64,000 nucleotides of DNA from Gammaproteobacteria bacterium (GTDB lineage Bacteria; Pseudomonadota; Gammaproteobacteria; SZUA-229). The translations under genes and the position numbers were made by a program. The notes under the pieces were generated by a model. It saw only the letters and a program-made list of their open reading frames with translations. It was not told the DNA's origin and did not search any database. Position 1 is the first letter of the stretch; every line of letters begins with the position of its first letter. Below are positions 52,244 to 61,387 of this stretch, piece by piece. The stretch spans positions 44,622 to 108,621 of the forward strand of contig WFMW01000023.1 in assembly GCA_015488885.1 (NCBI GenBank), given 5' to 3'.

Positions 52244-52891
52244 ATGCCCTGCAATAACAATCATACATACAGGCAACAGAACGTATCACAAAAACACCCG
52301 CGTCAAGCAACAGCAGGATTTAGCCTGATTGAATTACTGGTTGTCATTGTTATTGCCGCAATCCTGTTTACCTATGCAACTCTCGCTATTCGTGGCCATG
52401 ACCCGGAGGAAGTTTTACACCATGAGGCCCTGCGTTTCAACCAGCTGATTCAACTGGCACTGGAACAGGCTATTTTACGTGGTGAAAATTATGCTCTGGA
52501 AATACATATTAATGGTTACCGCTTTTTACAGTTCAAACAACAGAACTGGACACAGATAAAAAACGACCCACTACTGCGAGCCAGGCAATTACCGGCAGAT
52601 ATGGAACTGGAACTCAATCTGGAAGATACTCAGGTTGTGATTGACCCGGCGGCTAATATGGGTGACAGATTTTCACTGGACAGTAAAATCAACCAGCCAC
52701 AGATCAACCCACAGTCTGGTGACCACAGCCGCAAACATAAAAAAAGCACCGACCCACAGATTTATCTGCTCTCCAGTGGCGAAATTACCCCTGAATTCAG
52801 TGTTCGCTTTTTCTTCCCGACGACAGCAAAGAGTTACCTGGTAAGCGGTAAATTTAATGGCCAGCATAAAGTAACCGTCAGCGATCTTTAA
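52244..52891 (+). CDS. gspH: Type II secretion minor pseudopilin GspH
   Basis: 215 residues with a prepilin site TAG/FSLIELLVVIVIA after a 24-residue leader, and a GspH beta-rich domain (LRFNQLIQLALEQAILRGENYALEI, RFLQFKQQNW). An insert of about 30 residues (SKINQPQINPQSGDHSRKHK) makes it longer than the usual 160-190. It follows gspG by 54 bp and precedes gspI by 15 bp. Confidence 0.9.
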   Translation: MPCNNNHTYRQQNVSQKHPRQATAGFSLIELLVVIVIAAILFTYATLAIRGHDPEEVLHHEALRFNQLIQLALEQAILRGENYALEIHINGYRFLQFKQQNWTQIKNDPLLRARQLPADMELELNLEDTQVVIDPAANMGDRFSLDSKINQPQINPQSGDHSRKHKKSTDPQIYLLSSGEITPEFSVRFFFPTTAKSYLVSGKFNGQHKVTVSDL

Positions 52892-52906
52892 GCAGAGTAT
52901 TCCTGG

Positions 52907-53278
52907 ATGAAAACAGCAACATATCAACAAGGTTTTACCCTCATCGAAGTCATGGTAGCCCTGGCTATTATCGCTATCGCGCTGACAGCCATTCTCAGCA
53001 CGTCTGCCAGCCAGACAAACAATGCCAGCTACCTTAAACAGAAAACCCTCGCACACTGGGTAGCATTGAACGAGATCACCGAACTGCGGATTAAAAAAAT
53101 ATTTCCTGATCTGGGCGATAAAAAAGGTTCAACCGATATGGCAAACCATACCTGGTACTGGATTCGCACCACCAAAGCAACGGAAGATAAAGATTCCCGT
53201 CAGGTTAAATTAACGGTTTATGCCAACAGGGATTACACCCGGAATCTTACCCATCTGATTGCTTATGTCTCACGATAA
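52907..53278 (+). CDS. gspI: Type II secretion minor pseudopilin GspI
   Basis: 123 residues. The cleavage site is QQG/FTLIEVMVALAIIAIAL, followed by ASQTNNASYLKQKTLAHWVALNEITELRI, which is typical of GspI. It forms the tip complex with GspJ and GspK. It overlaps gspJ by 14 bp. Confidence 0.93.
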   Translation: MKTATYQQGFTLIEVMVALAIIAIALTAILSTSASQTNNASYLKQKTLAHWVALNEITELRIKKIFPDLGDKKGSTDMANHTWYWIRTTKATEDKDSRQVKLTVYANRDYTRNLTHLIAYVSR

Positions 53279-53927
53279 TTGTCTCCAGAATCAGCAACCT
53301 CGGGATAAACAGCCCCAGCAAGGTTTTACCCTGCTTGAATTACTGGTAGCCATTGTTATTTTCGCTATTATGTCAGTAATGGCTTATGGTGGTTTAAACA
53401 ATGTTATTAATAATAGCGAAGCAGCTACCCGGTCGCTGCAACGGTTACAACAACTTCAACAGGCAATTTCTGTATTAAATCGTGATTTTAATCAGCTGCG
53501 CAAACGTAATATCCGTGACGAATATGGGGTTCGCAAGGCCTGGCTTTTAGCCGGGAATAATATTGATAATTTAGTGGCATTTACCCGTGGCGGACGGCTG
53601 AACCCGGCAAATCTCAAACGCAGCAGCCTGGAACGCGTTGCCTACCGTTTTGAAGATAATAAACTGATTCGGCTACAATGGCCGTTTCTGGACAGAGCCC
53701 CGGGATCAGAGCCAGATAAATACACACTGCTGGATAATATCAATACCGTCAGCCTGCGATATGCCGATAAAAACCATGCCTGGCATGAACAATGGCCACC
53801 ATTAAACAGCACAGCCACCACCGCTGATGGTAAAACCCTGAATACAGCCGTACTGACTGCGATAGAAATAAAAATAAAACTCAATGACCTGGGTGAAATA
53901 CGCCGCCTTTACGCAGTACTAAATTAA
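53265..53927 (+). CDS. gspJ: Type II secretion minor pseudopilin GspJ
   Basis: 220 residues from the ATG at 53265, inside the end of gspI. The prepilin site is QQG/FTLLELLVAIVIFAIM; the body has LQRLQQLQQAISVLNRDFNQL, RVAYRFEDNKLIRLQWPFLDRA and LTAIEIKIKLNDLGEI, standard GspJ features. Its stop shares a base with the gspK start (TAATG). Confidence 0.93.
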   Translation: MSHDNCLQNQQPRDKQPQQGFTLLELLVAIVIFAIMSVMAYGGLNNVINNSEAATRSLQRLQQLQQAISVLNRDFNQLRKRNIRDEYGVRKAWLLAGNNIDNLVAFTRGGRLNPANLKRSSLERVAYRFEDNKLIRLQWPFLDRAPGSEPDKYTLLDNINTVSLRYADKNHAWHEQWPPLNSTATTADGKTLNTAVLTAIEIKIKLNDLGEIRRLYAVLN

Positions 53928-54904
53928 TGCATACCACACAGAATCAAAGCCGGCACCCACCAGCCACACACTCGCAACGCGGTGTTGCCATTATTACCGC
54001 ACTGCTGATTGTTGCTATAGCCACAGCAATCAGTGTCCGTATTAGCACCCGCATACAACTTGATATACGCCGCACCGCCAATATGATTACCCTCGACCAG
54101 AGCAGGCTCTACACGCTGGCTGCTGAAGACTGGTCACGACGAATTTTGAAACAGGACAAACACAACAGCCAAATTGATACATTAAATGAAAACTGGGCGA
54201 TTGCACTGCCACCATTACCCGTAGAAGGTGGCAGCATACAGGGAGCACTCACCGATTTAAGTGCCTGCCTTAATCTAAATACACTGATTAATCACAACAC
54301 CGGCGAAATCAACAAAACCAGTAAATCCCGTTTTGAACAACTCTATCATAACGCAGGCTTAGAACACCCGCCCACACAGGCGATTGCAGACTGGATGGAT
54401 GCCAATCAACTAACACGCACCCCGGATGGTGCCGAGGATGGTTATTACCTTAATTTGCCCAAACCCTATCGTAGCGCCAATACCCCATTGCAAAGCATTA
54501 CCGAATTACGTCTGATAAAAGGCTTTGAAAAACCTGAAATATTATCGGCTTTACAGTCTGCTGTTTGTGCGTACCCGGCCAACGCCCAGGCAAATAATAT
54601 CAATGTCAACACAGCCAGCAAGGAAGTGCTAAAATCACTATCAGCTAATTTATCTGCTGACCTGGTTGAAAAAATTATAGAACAGCGCAGCAAACAACCA
54701 TTTAAAACGCTGGGTGATTTTTTAAACTTTAATCAGCTTAAAACAATAATAAAAAATACCGATGGTTTATCTGTTAGCAGCGACATCTTTTTACTTAGAA
54801 CCCAGGCCACTATTGGACAGGCAAATCTTGTCGTGTACAGTATTTTGCGCCGTGACAGCAGCGGTAATACCGTTGTACTCGCCCGTAGCCAGAGAACTTT
54901 ATGA
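53927..54904 (+). CDS. gspK: Type II secretion minor pseudopilin GspK
   Basis: 325 residues. The N-terminal membrane segment is RG/VAIITALLIVAIATAISV, followed by the GspK helical domain: NLNTLINHNTGEINK, ADWMDANQLTRTPDGAEDGYY (calcium-binding region) and NINVNTASKEVLKSLSANLS (helix-hairpin-helix). It caps the pseudopilus tip. Overlaps gspL by 4 bp. Confidence 0.93.
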   Translation: MHTTQNQSRHPPATHSQRGVAIITALLIVAIATAISVRISTRIQLDIRRTANMITLDQSRLYTLAAEDWSRRILKQDKHNSQIDTLNENWAIALPPLPVEGGSIQGALTDLSACLNLNTLINHNTGEINKTSKSRFEQLYHNAGLEHPPTQAIADWMDANQLTRTPDGAEDGYYLNLPKPYRSANTPLQSITELRLIKGFEKPEILSALQSAVCAYPANAQANNINVNTASKEVLKSLSANLSADLVEKIIEQRSKQPFKTLGDFLNFNQLKTIIKNTDGLSVSSDIFLLRTQATIGQANLVVYSILRRDSSGNTVVLARSQRTL

Positions 54905-56181
54905 GTGACACCCTGTTAATTCATTATCATCCACTTAACCCCTCTCTGGCCAGTTGGGCTTTATGCAATGAACAGGGAGAACTGACGAGCAGAATCAGCA
55001 CCACACCTTTAGCTGAAATCACGGATATAAGTACCACGCATCATACTGTCATGCTGCTGAATAGCAGCTGTCTGCACATTAATCGTGTTGCGCTACCCAC
55101 ACAGAATAGACAGAAAATGTTACGTGCCATACCCTACGCACTGGAAGATTATATTGCTGATGATGTGGAAAATTTTCACTTTGTCATTACCACAGACAGG
55201 CTGCAGCATAAAACGGCGGTTGTCGGTATAAAAAAACGGACATTACAAACCATTATTGATAATTTTAATAACACGGGTATAACGATTGATACCATTATTC
55301 CCGATGTTCTTTGCCTGGCAGGTGATAATAAGCAATGGGTTATTTTACAACATGATGAAAACTGTTATTTTCAATCCGGCCATTATTATGGTGCAGTCTT
55401 TAACCCTGAGTTAATTCCCTATGTGTTGCAGACAAGTTTAACGCAGGACAATACCGAAACACCGGAAAAAATACTCGTCTTCACTCCAAATAAAAAAGAT
55501 CATCAGCAAACCGATGATGCATTGCTGGAAAATATCCATAAGATCACCCATCAGCCTGACAGTACAGACAAGGAACCGACTATAGAAATACTCCCGATAG
55601 TCTATAACGAGCACCCTCTGGTTGTTTTTTGTGGTTTTTACAAACAGGTATTGCCCTTAAATTTACGACAGGGAAAATTTAAAACACGACGTCAAAACAA
55701 CAAAAACTGGCAATACTGGCGACTGACCACCATCTTTGCCAGTATATGGCTGGTTTTACATCTTGGTCTGAGTTTTTTTCAATACAATCAACTAAAACAA
55801 AAAAACCGTGCCACCCATAATTTAATCAGACAAACCTACCAAACAGCCTTCCCTGCAAGCAAACGCATCGTCAATCCTCGCGTACAGATGGAGCAGAAAC
55901 TTAAAATACTTAAAAGTACCGGTAACAGCCAGAATGGACTGTTATTTCTACTGAAACAATCATTCGGAACATTAACCGGATATAAAAAAAACATTACTTT
56001 GCAATCGCTTAACTATAGAAACAGGCGCATGGACGTTGGCTTTGAAACAAAAAATCTGGAGACAATTGAAAATCTCAACCGGCAATTAAATCTGAACCAT
56101 AAAATTAAGGCAAGTATCATCTCATCTTCGGCTGAAAAAAATCAGGTTAAGGGCAATTTACGTATTGAGGCGGGCGGTTGA
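54901..56181 (+). CDS. gspL: Type II secretion inner-membrane protein GspL
   Basis: 426 residues. A cytoplasmic actin-like domain (residues 1-270; KMLRAIPYALEDYIADDVENFHF) contacts the GspE ATPase; a single transmembrane helix (TTIFASIWLVLHLGLSFFQY) is at about residue 275-295; the rest is a periplasmic ferredoxin-like domain. Overlaps gspK and gspM. Confidence 0.92.
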   Translation: MSDTLLIHYHPLNPSLASWALCNEQGELTSRISTTPLAEITDISTTHHTVMLLNSSCLHINRVALPTQNRQKMLRAIPYALEDYIADDVENFHFVITTDRLQHKTAVVGIKKRTLQTIIDNFNNTGITIDTIIPDVLCLAGDNKQWVILQHDENCYFQSGHYYGAVFNPELIPYVLQTSLTQDNTETPEKILVFTPNKKDHQQTDDALLENIHKITHQPDSTDKEPTIEILPIVYNEHPLVVFCGFYKQVLPLNLRQGKFKTRRQNNKNWQYWRLTTIFASIWLVLHLGLSFFQYNQLKQKNRATHNLIRQTYQTAFPASKRIVNPRVQMEQKLKILKSTGNSQNGLLFLLKQSFGTLTGYKKNITLQSLNYRNRRMDVGFETKNLETIENLNRQLNLNHKIKASIISSSAEKNQVKGNLRIEAGG

Positions 56182-56684
56182 AACAACAACTACAACAATT
56201 ACTACACTGGTATAATACACTTCCCGGTCGTGATAGATGGCTGGTGAATGTGACAGCTGTACTGGTTATTCTTACTTTATTTTATTTAATTATCTGGGAA
56301 CCCTTACATCGGGGACTGGAAAATGAAACCATTAAAGACCAGTCTCAGCAAAAAACTCTACAATGGATGCAACAGGCAGCGCAGCAGGTAAAACAACTAC
56401 GCCGATCAGGACAGGCCAGTCAACGTCCATTATCCAGCAAACCTGTTACGCTGGTACTGGAGCAAAGTTTAATGAACGCGGGTTTAAAGCCCTTTGTCCG
56501 CAAAATTGAATCGGCGGGAAATAATAGCGCCAGAGTGAAACTGGATAATATTTCATTTGATCAAATGCTGATATGGTTAAACACCATCGCAACACACAAT
56601 AGTCTTCAGGTAAGCAGCGCGGCCATTGAACGTAGCGATAAACCCGGTCTGGTTAATGCCAGGTTACGATTCTCTCGCCCATGA
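56178..56684 (+). CDS. gspM: Type II secretion inner-membrane protein GspM
   Basis: 168 residues starting at TTG 56178, overlapping the gspL stop (TTGA). It has one N-terminal transmembrane segment (VLVILTLFYLIIWEPL) after YNTLPGRDRWLV, and a small periplasmic domain (PVTLVLEQSLMNAGLKPFVRKI) that pairs with GspL. Length and position are typical. Confidence 0.9.
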   Translation: MKQQLQQLLHWYNTLPGRDRWLVNVTAVLVILTLFYLIIWEPLHRGLENETIKDQSQQKTLQWMQQAAQQVKQLRRSGQASQRPLSSKPVTLVLEQSLMNAGLKPFVRKIESAGNNSARVKLDNISFDQMLIWLNTIATHNSLQVSSAAIERSDKPGLVNARLRFSRP

Positions 56685-57451
56685 AAATAAAATATTATCT
56701 ATTGTCTGGCGTTTTTGCCTATCTTCTGTTTGTTATTATCATGTTACCAGCCAAACTGGCTCTGGATAGATTGGTCGGCAAACAGGCTTTAATAATATTT
56801 AATGATGTAACCGGTACTTTATGGCACGGCAGGGCACAGCGTGTTGATCTGGCCAGCAAGCTCCAGCTAAGCCAGGTTAAATGGGATATTATTTTATGGC
56901 GTCTGTTAACCGGTGAATTATCCACCACTATTCAAGCCAACTTCAAACAACAACCACAACAGGCAACAATAAGCATTACACCGACTGGTACATTGATAGC
57001 ACGTGATATTACTGGACAAATATCTGCAAAAGACTTCGCCCGTCTGGCACAAATTCCTTTTGCACAACTTGATGGACAGATTTATTTTAATATTGATGAT
57101 TGCTACTGGAAACACAACCAGGCACCACTGGCTAATGGCATTATCAACTGGAAGAACGCAGCCATTACGGTTGCTGAAACCGTCAGTCTGGGCAATATCC
57201 ATATTAGACTAATCAACAAAGCCAATACCAGTATGGACGTAAAATTATCTAATCAGGGTGGTAATCTAAAACTTAACGGTAAGGCAAACCTTGATAATAA
57301 AGCAACTTATCAACTTGACCTGACCATGAAACCGACACCATCAGCCACACAAAATCTGCTTAACAGTCTGGCCGTTTTTGCAAAAAGACAGAATAATGGC
57401 TCATTCGTTATAAAAACCAACGGTAAACTTTCCATACCCGGGGTAATTTAA
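56681..57451 (+). CDS. gspN: Type II secretion protein GspN
   Basis: 256 residues with an N-terminal transmembrane segment (YLLSGVFAYLLFVIIMLPAKLAL) and a beta-rich periplasmic domain starting FNDVTGTLWHGRAQRVDL, the hallmark of GspN. GspN is present in only part of type II systems and its role is not settled. It overlaps gspM by 4 bp and ends the operon. Confidence 0.9.
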   Translation: MKIKYYLLSGVFAYLLFVIIMLPAKLALDRLVGKQALIIFNDVTGTLWHGRAQRVDLASKLQLSQVKWDIILWRLLTGELSTTIQANFKQQPQQATISITPTGTLIARDITGQISAKDFARLAQIPFAQLDGQIYFNIDDCYWKHNQAPLANGIINWKNAAITVAETVSLGNIHIRLINKANTSMDVKLSNQGGNLKLNGKANLDNKATYQLDLTMKPTPSATQNLLNSLAVFAKRQNNGSFVIKTNGKLSIPGVI

Positions 57452-57456
57452 ACAGC

Positions 57457-57864
57457 ATGAAACCATTACCTTCCCGGAAACATATAGATATTAAAATAAC
57501 CGCAGAAAATAAATGCAGCTTCTGCACTGATTCTATTTGCTGTACTTATGTTACCCAGCAAATCGATACCCCGCGATCTAAAGAAGACTTCAGACAATTA
57601 TTATGGCAGGTGTCGCATAAAAATATCAAAATCTATAAAGATGACGATGGCTGGACTCTGCTGATTGACGGACAATGCCAGCACCTGCAATTAAACGGTG
57701 ACTGTGGCATTTATCAGCAACGCCCGGATATCTGCCAACTACATAGTAATGACTACTGTGAATTTGATGCCCCGGCTGAAGGTGGTTTTGAGTTATATTT
57801 TGAAGACTATGACGACCTGCTTGGTTATTGTAAAAAAAGATTTAAATCATGGAATAAACGCTAA
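57457..57864 (+). CDS. YkgJ-like cysteine cluster protein
   Basis: 135 residues with eight cysteines arranged as CSFCTDSICC near residue 20-29, GDCGIYQQRPDICQLH around residue 82-96, and EYC/GYC near the end. This fits the YkgJ/CxxCxxCC family, which is thought to bind zinc or iron. It is 5 bp after gspN and 25 bp before rsmA, so it may be cotranscribed with either. Its function is unknown. Confidence 0.85.
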   Translation: MKPLPSRKHIDIKITAENKCSFCTDSICCTYVTQQIDTPRSKEDFRQLLWQVSHKNIKIYKDDDGWTLLIDGQCQHLQLNGDCGIYQQRPDICQLHSNDYCEFDAPAEGGFELYFEDYDDLLGYCKKRFKSWNKR

Positions 57865-57889
57865 TCCAGCTATTTCTGGCAGAACCCTC

Positions 57890-58696
57890 ATGCGACATCA
57901 GGCAAAAAAACGTTTCGGGCAGAATTTTCTGGTCGATAGCAATATTATTCAACGCATTATTCACAGCATTCAACCGGCACAGAATGACCTGATCATAGAA
58001 ATCGGCCCTGGACAGGGTGCCCTTACTCGGCCATTGCTGGAAATCGTATCCCAACTTTATGTCATAGAACTCGACCGTGATATTATTCCGATCCTGCAGC
58101 ACAATATCGGTAAGTCGGCAACACAAAAACTTTGTGTGTATGCAACCGATGTGCTCACCTTTGATTTCAGCCAGTTTCACCGACAACTTGATACAAGCGA
58201 TAAATTAAGAATTATCGGTAATTTACCCTACAATATTTCCACACCGATATTGTTTCATCTGTTAAAAAGCCGCCCGATCATTTTAGATATGCATTTTATG
58301 CTGCAAAAAGAAGTGGTTGAACGTATTGCCGCACCACCGGGTAATCGCTGTTATGGCCGACTTAGTGTGATGCTACAGGCCTATTTCGATGTTATGCCAT
58401 TGTTTCAGGTACCCGCCAGTGCTTTCACACCTGTACCAAAAGTAGAATCAGCTATTTTACGGCTGACCCCTAACTACCATAATAGCAAACAGATTAACCA
58501 TTTCAGCCAATTCGAAACCCTGGTGCGCACTGCCTTCTCACAACGACGCAAAACCTTACGTAATACGCTGAAAAAGATCTGCACTAATCAACAGATTGAA
58601 ACAGCGGGTCTGCAAACCAGCCAACGTGCCGAGGAACTGTCCGTTGCTGATTTTATCCGTCTGAATCAGATTATTCATTGCCAGAAGACTGTCTGA
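57890..58696 (+). CDS. rsmA: 16S rRNA (adenine1518/1519-N6)-dimethyltransferase
   Basis: 268 residues from ATG 57890 (KsgA). It has RFGQNFLVDSNIIQRII, the SAM motif IIEIGPGQGALTRPL, the catalytic GNLPYNIS and FTPVPKVESAILRL. It dimethylates two adenines at the 3' end of 16S rRNA during small-subunit maturation. The following apaG-methyltransferase-apaH order recalls the E. coli rsmA-apaG-apaH cluster. Confidence 0.96.
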   Translation: MRHQAKKRFGQNFLVDSNIIQRIIHSIQPAQNDLIIEIGPGQGALTRPLLEIVSQLYVIELDRDIIPILQHNIGKSATQKLCVYATDVLTFDFSQFHRQLDTSDKLRIIGNLPYNISTPILFHLLKSRPIILDMHFMLQKEVVERIAAPPGNRCYGRLSVMLQAYFDVMPLFQVPASAFTPVPKVESAILRLTPNYHNSKQINHFSQFETLVRTAFSQRRKTLRNTLKKICTNQQIETAGLQTSQRAEELSVADFIRLNQIIHCQKTV

Positions 58697-58787
58697 GAAC
58701 AGGGAGATAACCGTTTATCTTATAAGTGAGGAATCATCATTTGCAGTGATATAATGATCAGATCATTTCTCACAGGCGGATACAGCC

Positions 58788-59180
58788 ATGAATAACAGCA
58801 TAAGCAATAATTCGTATAAAATTGATATTAAGGTTCAACCGGCTTATCTTGAGAACCAGTCGGATCCTGACAATAATCATTACGTATTCTCCTATACCGT
58901 AACCATCAAAAACACGGGGGACACAGCAGCCAGATTACTGACCCGGCACTGGATAATTACCGATGGTGACGGTCAGGTACAGGAAGTAAAAGGCGATGGT
59001 GTTATTGGTGAACAACCGCATTTAAACCCGGGAGAGGGCTTTCAATATACTTCTGGCACTTTCATGAATACGCCATTTGGCACCATGCAGGGCAGTTATC
59101 AAATGGTAACCGATAATGGAGAGCATTTTGATGCGCCTGTTCCGACCTTTACCTTAAGCGCACCCAATACGTTACATTAA
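58788..59180 (+). CDS. apaG: ApaG/CorD family protein
   Basis: 130 residues, an immunoglobulin-like fold: IKVQPAYLENQSDP, YVFSYTVTIKNTGDTAARLLTRHWII, GEGFQYTSGTFMNTPFGTMQGSYQ. The family binds divalent cations or phosphorylated ligands, and its biochemical role is unresolved. It lies between rsmA and apaH as in E. coli. Confidence 0.95.
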   Translation: MNNSISNNSYKIDIKVQPAYLENQSDPDNNHYVFSYTVTIKNTGDTAARLLTRHWIITDGDGQVQEVKGDGVIGEQPHLNPGEGFQYTSGTFMNTPFGTMQGSYQMVTDNGEHFDAPVPTFTLSAPNTLH

Positions 59181-59211
59181 CCTGTGAGTAAGGAGTCGAT
59201 CGGATAGAATT

Positions 59212-59817
59212 ATGGCGCTCAAACACAGTTATACTTTACTTGCACCCATTTATGACAGAATGGTATCTGGCCCACTTGATACCGTGCGCCAACATAGCCT
59301 GCAACGACTTGGCATTGTTACCGGTAAACAAATTTTAATTAACGGTATTGGCAGTGGGCTGGATATTCCTTATCTTCCAGATGATGCGATATATACCGGT
59401 TCAGATATTACGCCCGCCATGCTAAAACTTGCCGAACATCGTGCTTACCAGCATAAACTCAATATTAATTTACAACTTGCTGACAGCCAGGCATTGCCCT
59501 TCAACGATAATCAGTTTGACATTATTGTTATGCATTTGATTCTGGCAGTCGTACCACACCCGGAAAAAGCATTACAGGAAGCATGCCGTGTGCTCAAACC
59601 CGGCGGCCATATCTATCTGTTTGATAAATTTCTACGTCCCGGACAATTTGCACCAGGACGTCGTTTAATCAATATTTTTCTACGCCATATTGCCACCCGT
59701 ACCAATGTTGTTTTTGAACAGGTATTCAACCAATGTGATGAATTAATTTTGCTAAATGATAAACCGGCACTTGCCGGCGGCTGGTTCAGACTGTTAGAGT
59801 TACAGAAAATACAATAA
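59212..59817 (+). CDS. Class I SAM-dependent methyltransferase (UbiE/phospholipid-type)
   Basis: 201 residues. It has HSYTLLAPIYDRMVSGPLDT, a SAM site ILINGIGSGLDIPYLP with the glycine-rich loop altered to GIGSG, DIIVMHLILAVVPHPEKAL and LKPGGHIYLFDKFLRPGQ, the pattern of phosphatidylethanolamine or quinone methyltransferases. It is inserted between apaG and apaH, where E. coli has no gene. The substrate is unknown. Confidence 0.83.
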   Translation: MALKHSYTLLAPIYDRMVSGPLDTVRQHSLQRLGIVTGKQILINGIGSGLDIPYLPDDAIYTGSDITPAMLKLAEHRAYQHKLNINLQLADSQALPFNDNQFDIIVMHLILAVVPHPEKALQEACRVLKPGGHIYLFDKFLRPGQFAPGRRLINIFLRHIATRTNVVFEQVFNQCDELILLNDKPALAGGWFRLLELQKIQ

Positions 59818-59847
59818 AGTTGATTAATCTTTTTTACAGGTGAGATG

Positions 59848-60699
59848 ATGGCTGTTTATGCCGTGGGTGATATTCAGGGTTGTTATGATGAATTTCAGGC
59901 ATTACTGGCAAAAATTCACTTCAATCCTGATTACGATGAGCTATGGTTATGCGGTGACCTGGTTAACCGTGGTCCTAAATCGCTGGAAACATTGCGTTAT
60001 CTTTTCGCATTGAAAGATAATGTTCATGCTGTACTGGGCAATCATGACCTCCATCTGTTAGCCACTGCCTACAATCATCGACACCCGGGTAAAAAAGATA
60101 CCCTTGATGAAATTCTCAATGCCCGGGATGCCGATACCCTGCTGGACTGGTTGCGCCATTGTTCACTGGCTCATTATGATAACAAGCTGAATTTACTCAT
60201 GATTCATGCTGGCCTGCACCCAGCCTGGTCAGTTCAGAAAACATTAAAACTTGCCCATGAAGTAGAAAATATTTTACGTAGTCGGGAACATATCGATTTT
60301 TATAAACACATGTATGGCGACAAACCGCTGAACTGGTCTGATGATTTATCCGGCTGGGCACGCTATCGGTTTATCACCAATATATTCACCCGTCTTCGCT
60401 ATTGCGATAAAAATGGTAAACCCGCATTAAACGCCAAGGGATCACCTGGCACACAGGCAGAAAACTTTTTTCCCTGGTATAGCATCCCGACTCGCAAAAG
60501 TCGTCAACAAAGTATTATTTTTGGCCACTGGTCAACCCTGCCTGAAGCAGGTAACGCCGTCATCTGTAATACCTATCCGCTAGATTCAGGTTGTCTATGG
60601 GGGGGGGCTTTGACTGCAATGCGCATTGATGACCTGTCCTTCCACTATACCCGGCAAAATTGTATTGCGGCGCAGAAACCGGAATTAAAGACACCCTGA
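59848..60699 (+). CDS. apaH: Bis(5'-nucleosyl)-tetraphosphatase, symmetrical
   Basis: 283 residues from the second of two adjacent ATGs (59845, 59848), which leaves 4 bp to AGGTGA. It hydrolyses Ap4A to two ADP and removes Np4 caps from RNA. Phosphoesterase motifs are VGDIQGCYDE, CGDLVNRGPKS, GNHDLHLLA and IHAGLHPAW. A G7 run is at 60600-60606. It ends the rsmA cluster; a solo MITE-type end follows immediately. Confidence 0.96.
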   Translation: MAVYAVGDIQGCYDEFQALLAKIHFNPDYDELWLCGDLVNRGPKSLETLRYLFALKDNVHAVLGNHDLHLLATAYNHRHPGKKDTLDEILNARDADTLLDWLRHCSLAHYDNKLNLLMIHAGLHPAWSVQKTLKLAHEVENILRSREHIDFYKHMYGDKPLNWSDDLSGWARYRFITNIFTRLRYCDKNGKPALNAKGSPGTQAENFFPWYSIPTRKSRQQSIIFGHWSTLPEAGNAVICNTYPLDSGCLWGGALTAMRIDDLSFHYTRQNCIAAQKPELKTP

Positions 60700-60700
60700 T

Positions 60701-60726
60701 TAACCCGAATATTTTATGGGAACGCT
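60701..60726. repeat. Solo terminal repeat of the 24003-type MITE
   Basis: TAACCCGAATATTTTATGGG and the next six bases match the reverse complement of the right end of the 24003-24250 element at 25 of 26 positions. It begins 2 bp after the apaH stop codon. The rest of the element is absent. Confidence 0.75.
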
Positions 60727-60743
60727 GATTAATTCAGCGTTTT
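60720..60743 (+). terminator. Possible apaH terminator
   Basis: AACGCTGA pairs with TCAGCGTT across a 5-nt loop and is followed by four T. Weak because of the short T-run. Confidence 0.5.
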
Positions 60744-60752
60744 CAATGATCC

Positions 60753-60782
60753 AAAAAAAAGCAGGCACCAATGAGTGCCTGC
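60753..60782 (-). terminator. Terminator of the lgt-thyA-folA operon
   Basis: GCAGGCAC pairs with GTGCCTGC across a 6-nt loop. On the minus strand it is followed by eight T (AAAAAAAA at 60753-60760 on the plus strand). It lies 103 bp beyond the folA stop. Confidence 0.88.
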
Positions 60783-60884
60783 AAGTATGATTTTTAACAA
60801 TCATAAGGGGAAATGAAAATTGCACTCATTATGACTGGGCACGCTGGTAATAGTTCAATCAATATTAAATTATTTTGTATTTTA

Positions 60885-61376
60885 TTACGCTAAATTGCGC
60901 TGTAGCGTAATAAAACGGCAGGCGTAGAGATTTTTCTCATCAGCATACCGCTCAATTACCTCAATTTCCTGCCATTGATCGCTATCCAGAGCAGGAAACC
61001 AGCTATCCCCTTCAAATACAGCATCCACTTCTGTCAGATAAATCCTGTCTACATCATCAAGCAGTAACCGGTAAATGCTACTGCCTCCAATAATCATCAA
61101 TTCCTCTGCAGCCGTTAACAGAGACTTTGCCTGCGAGAGGCTATTAACCACCTCAATACCAGCAAGCTTTAGACCCTTAGAACGGCTTAAAACAATATTC
61201 ATGCGACCCGGTAATGGATGACCAATTGAGTCATAGGTTTTTCGACCCATTAATATGGGCTTTCCCATGGTTGTCTGTTTAAAATGTTGAAGATCTGCGG
61301 GCAAATGCCAGGGTAACTGGTTATTATTGCCAATAAGTCGGTTGCGGTCCATGGCCGCGATCATGGAAATAATCAT
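60885..61376 (-). CDS. folA: Dihydrofolate reductase
   Basis: 163 residues, regenerating tetrahydrofolate after ThyA. It has ISMIAAMDRNRLIGNNNQLPWHLPADL with the catalytic aspartate region, ILMGRKTYDSIGHPLPGR and LMIIGGSSIYRLLL. It is 11 bp downstream of thyA. In E. coli folA follows apaH; here it is convergent with apaH and attached to lgt-thyA. Confidence 0.95.
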   Translation of the reverse strand: MIISMIAAMDRNRLIGNNNQLPWHLPADLQHFKQTTMGKPILMGRKTYDSIGHPLPGRMNIVLSRSKGLKLAGIEVVNSLSQAKSLLTAAEELMIIGGSSIYRLLLDDVDRIYLTEVDAVFEGDSWFPALDSDQWQEIEVIERYADEKNLYACRFITLQRNLA

Positions 61377-61387
61377 TACGCCTAAAC

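Noticed and set aside
60600..60606. Possible phase-variable G7 tract in apaH
   Set aside because: Seven G are too few to claim slippage and the reading frame is intact to a normal C-terminus.
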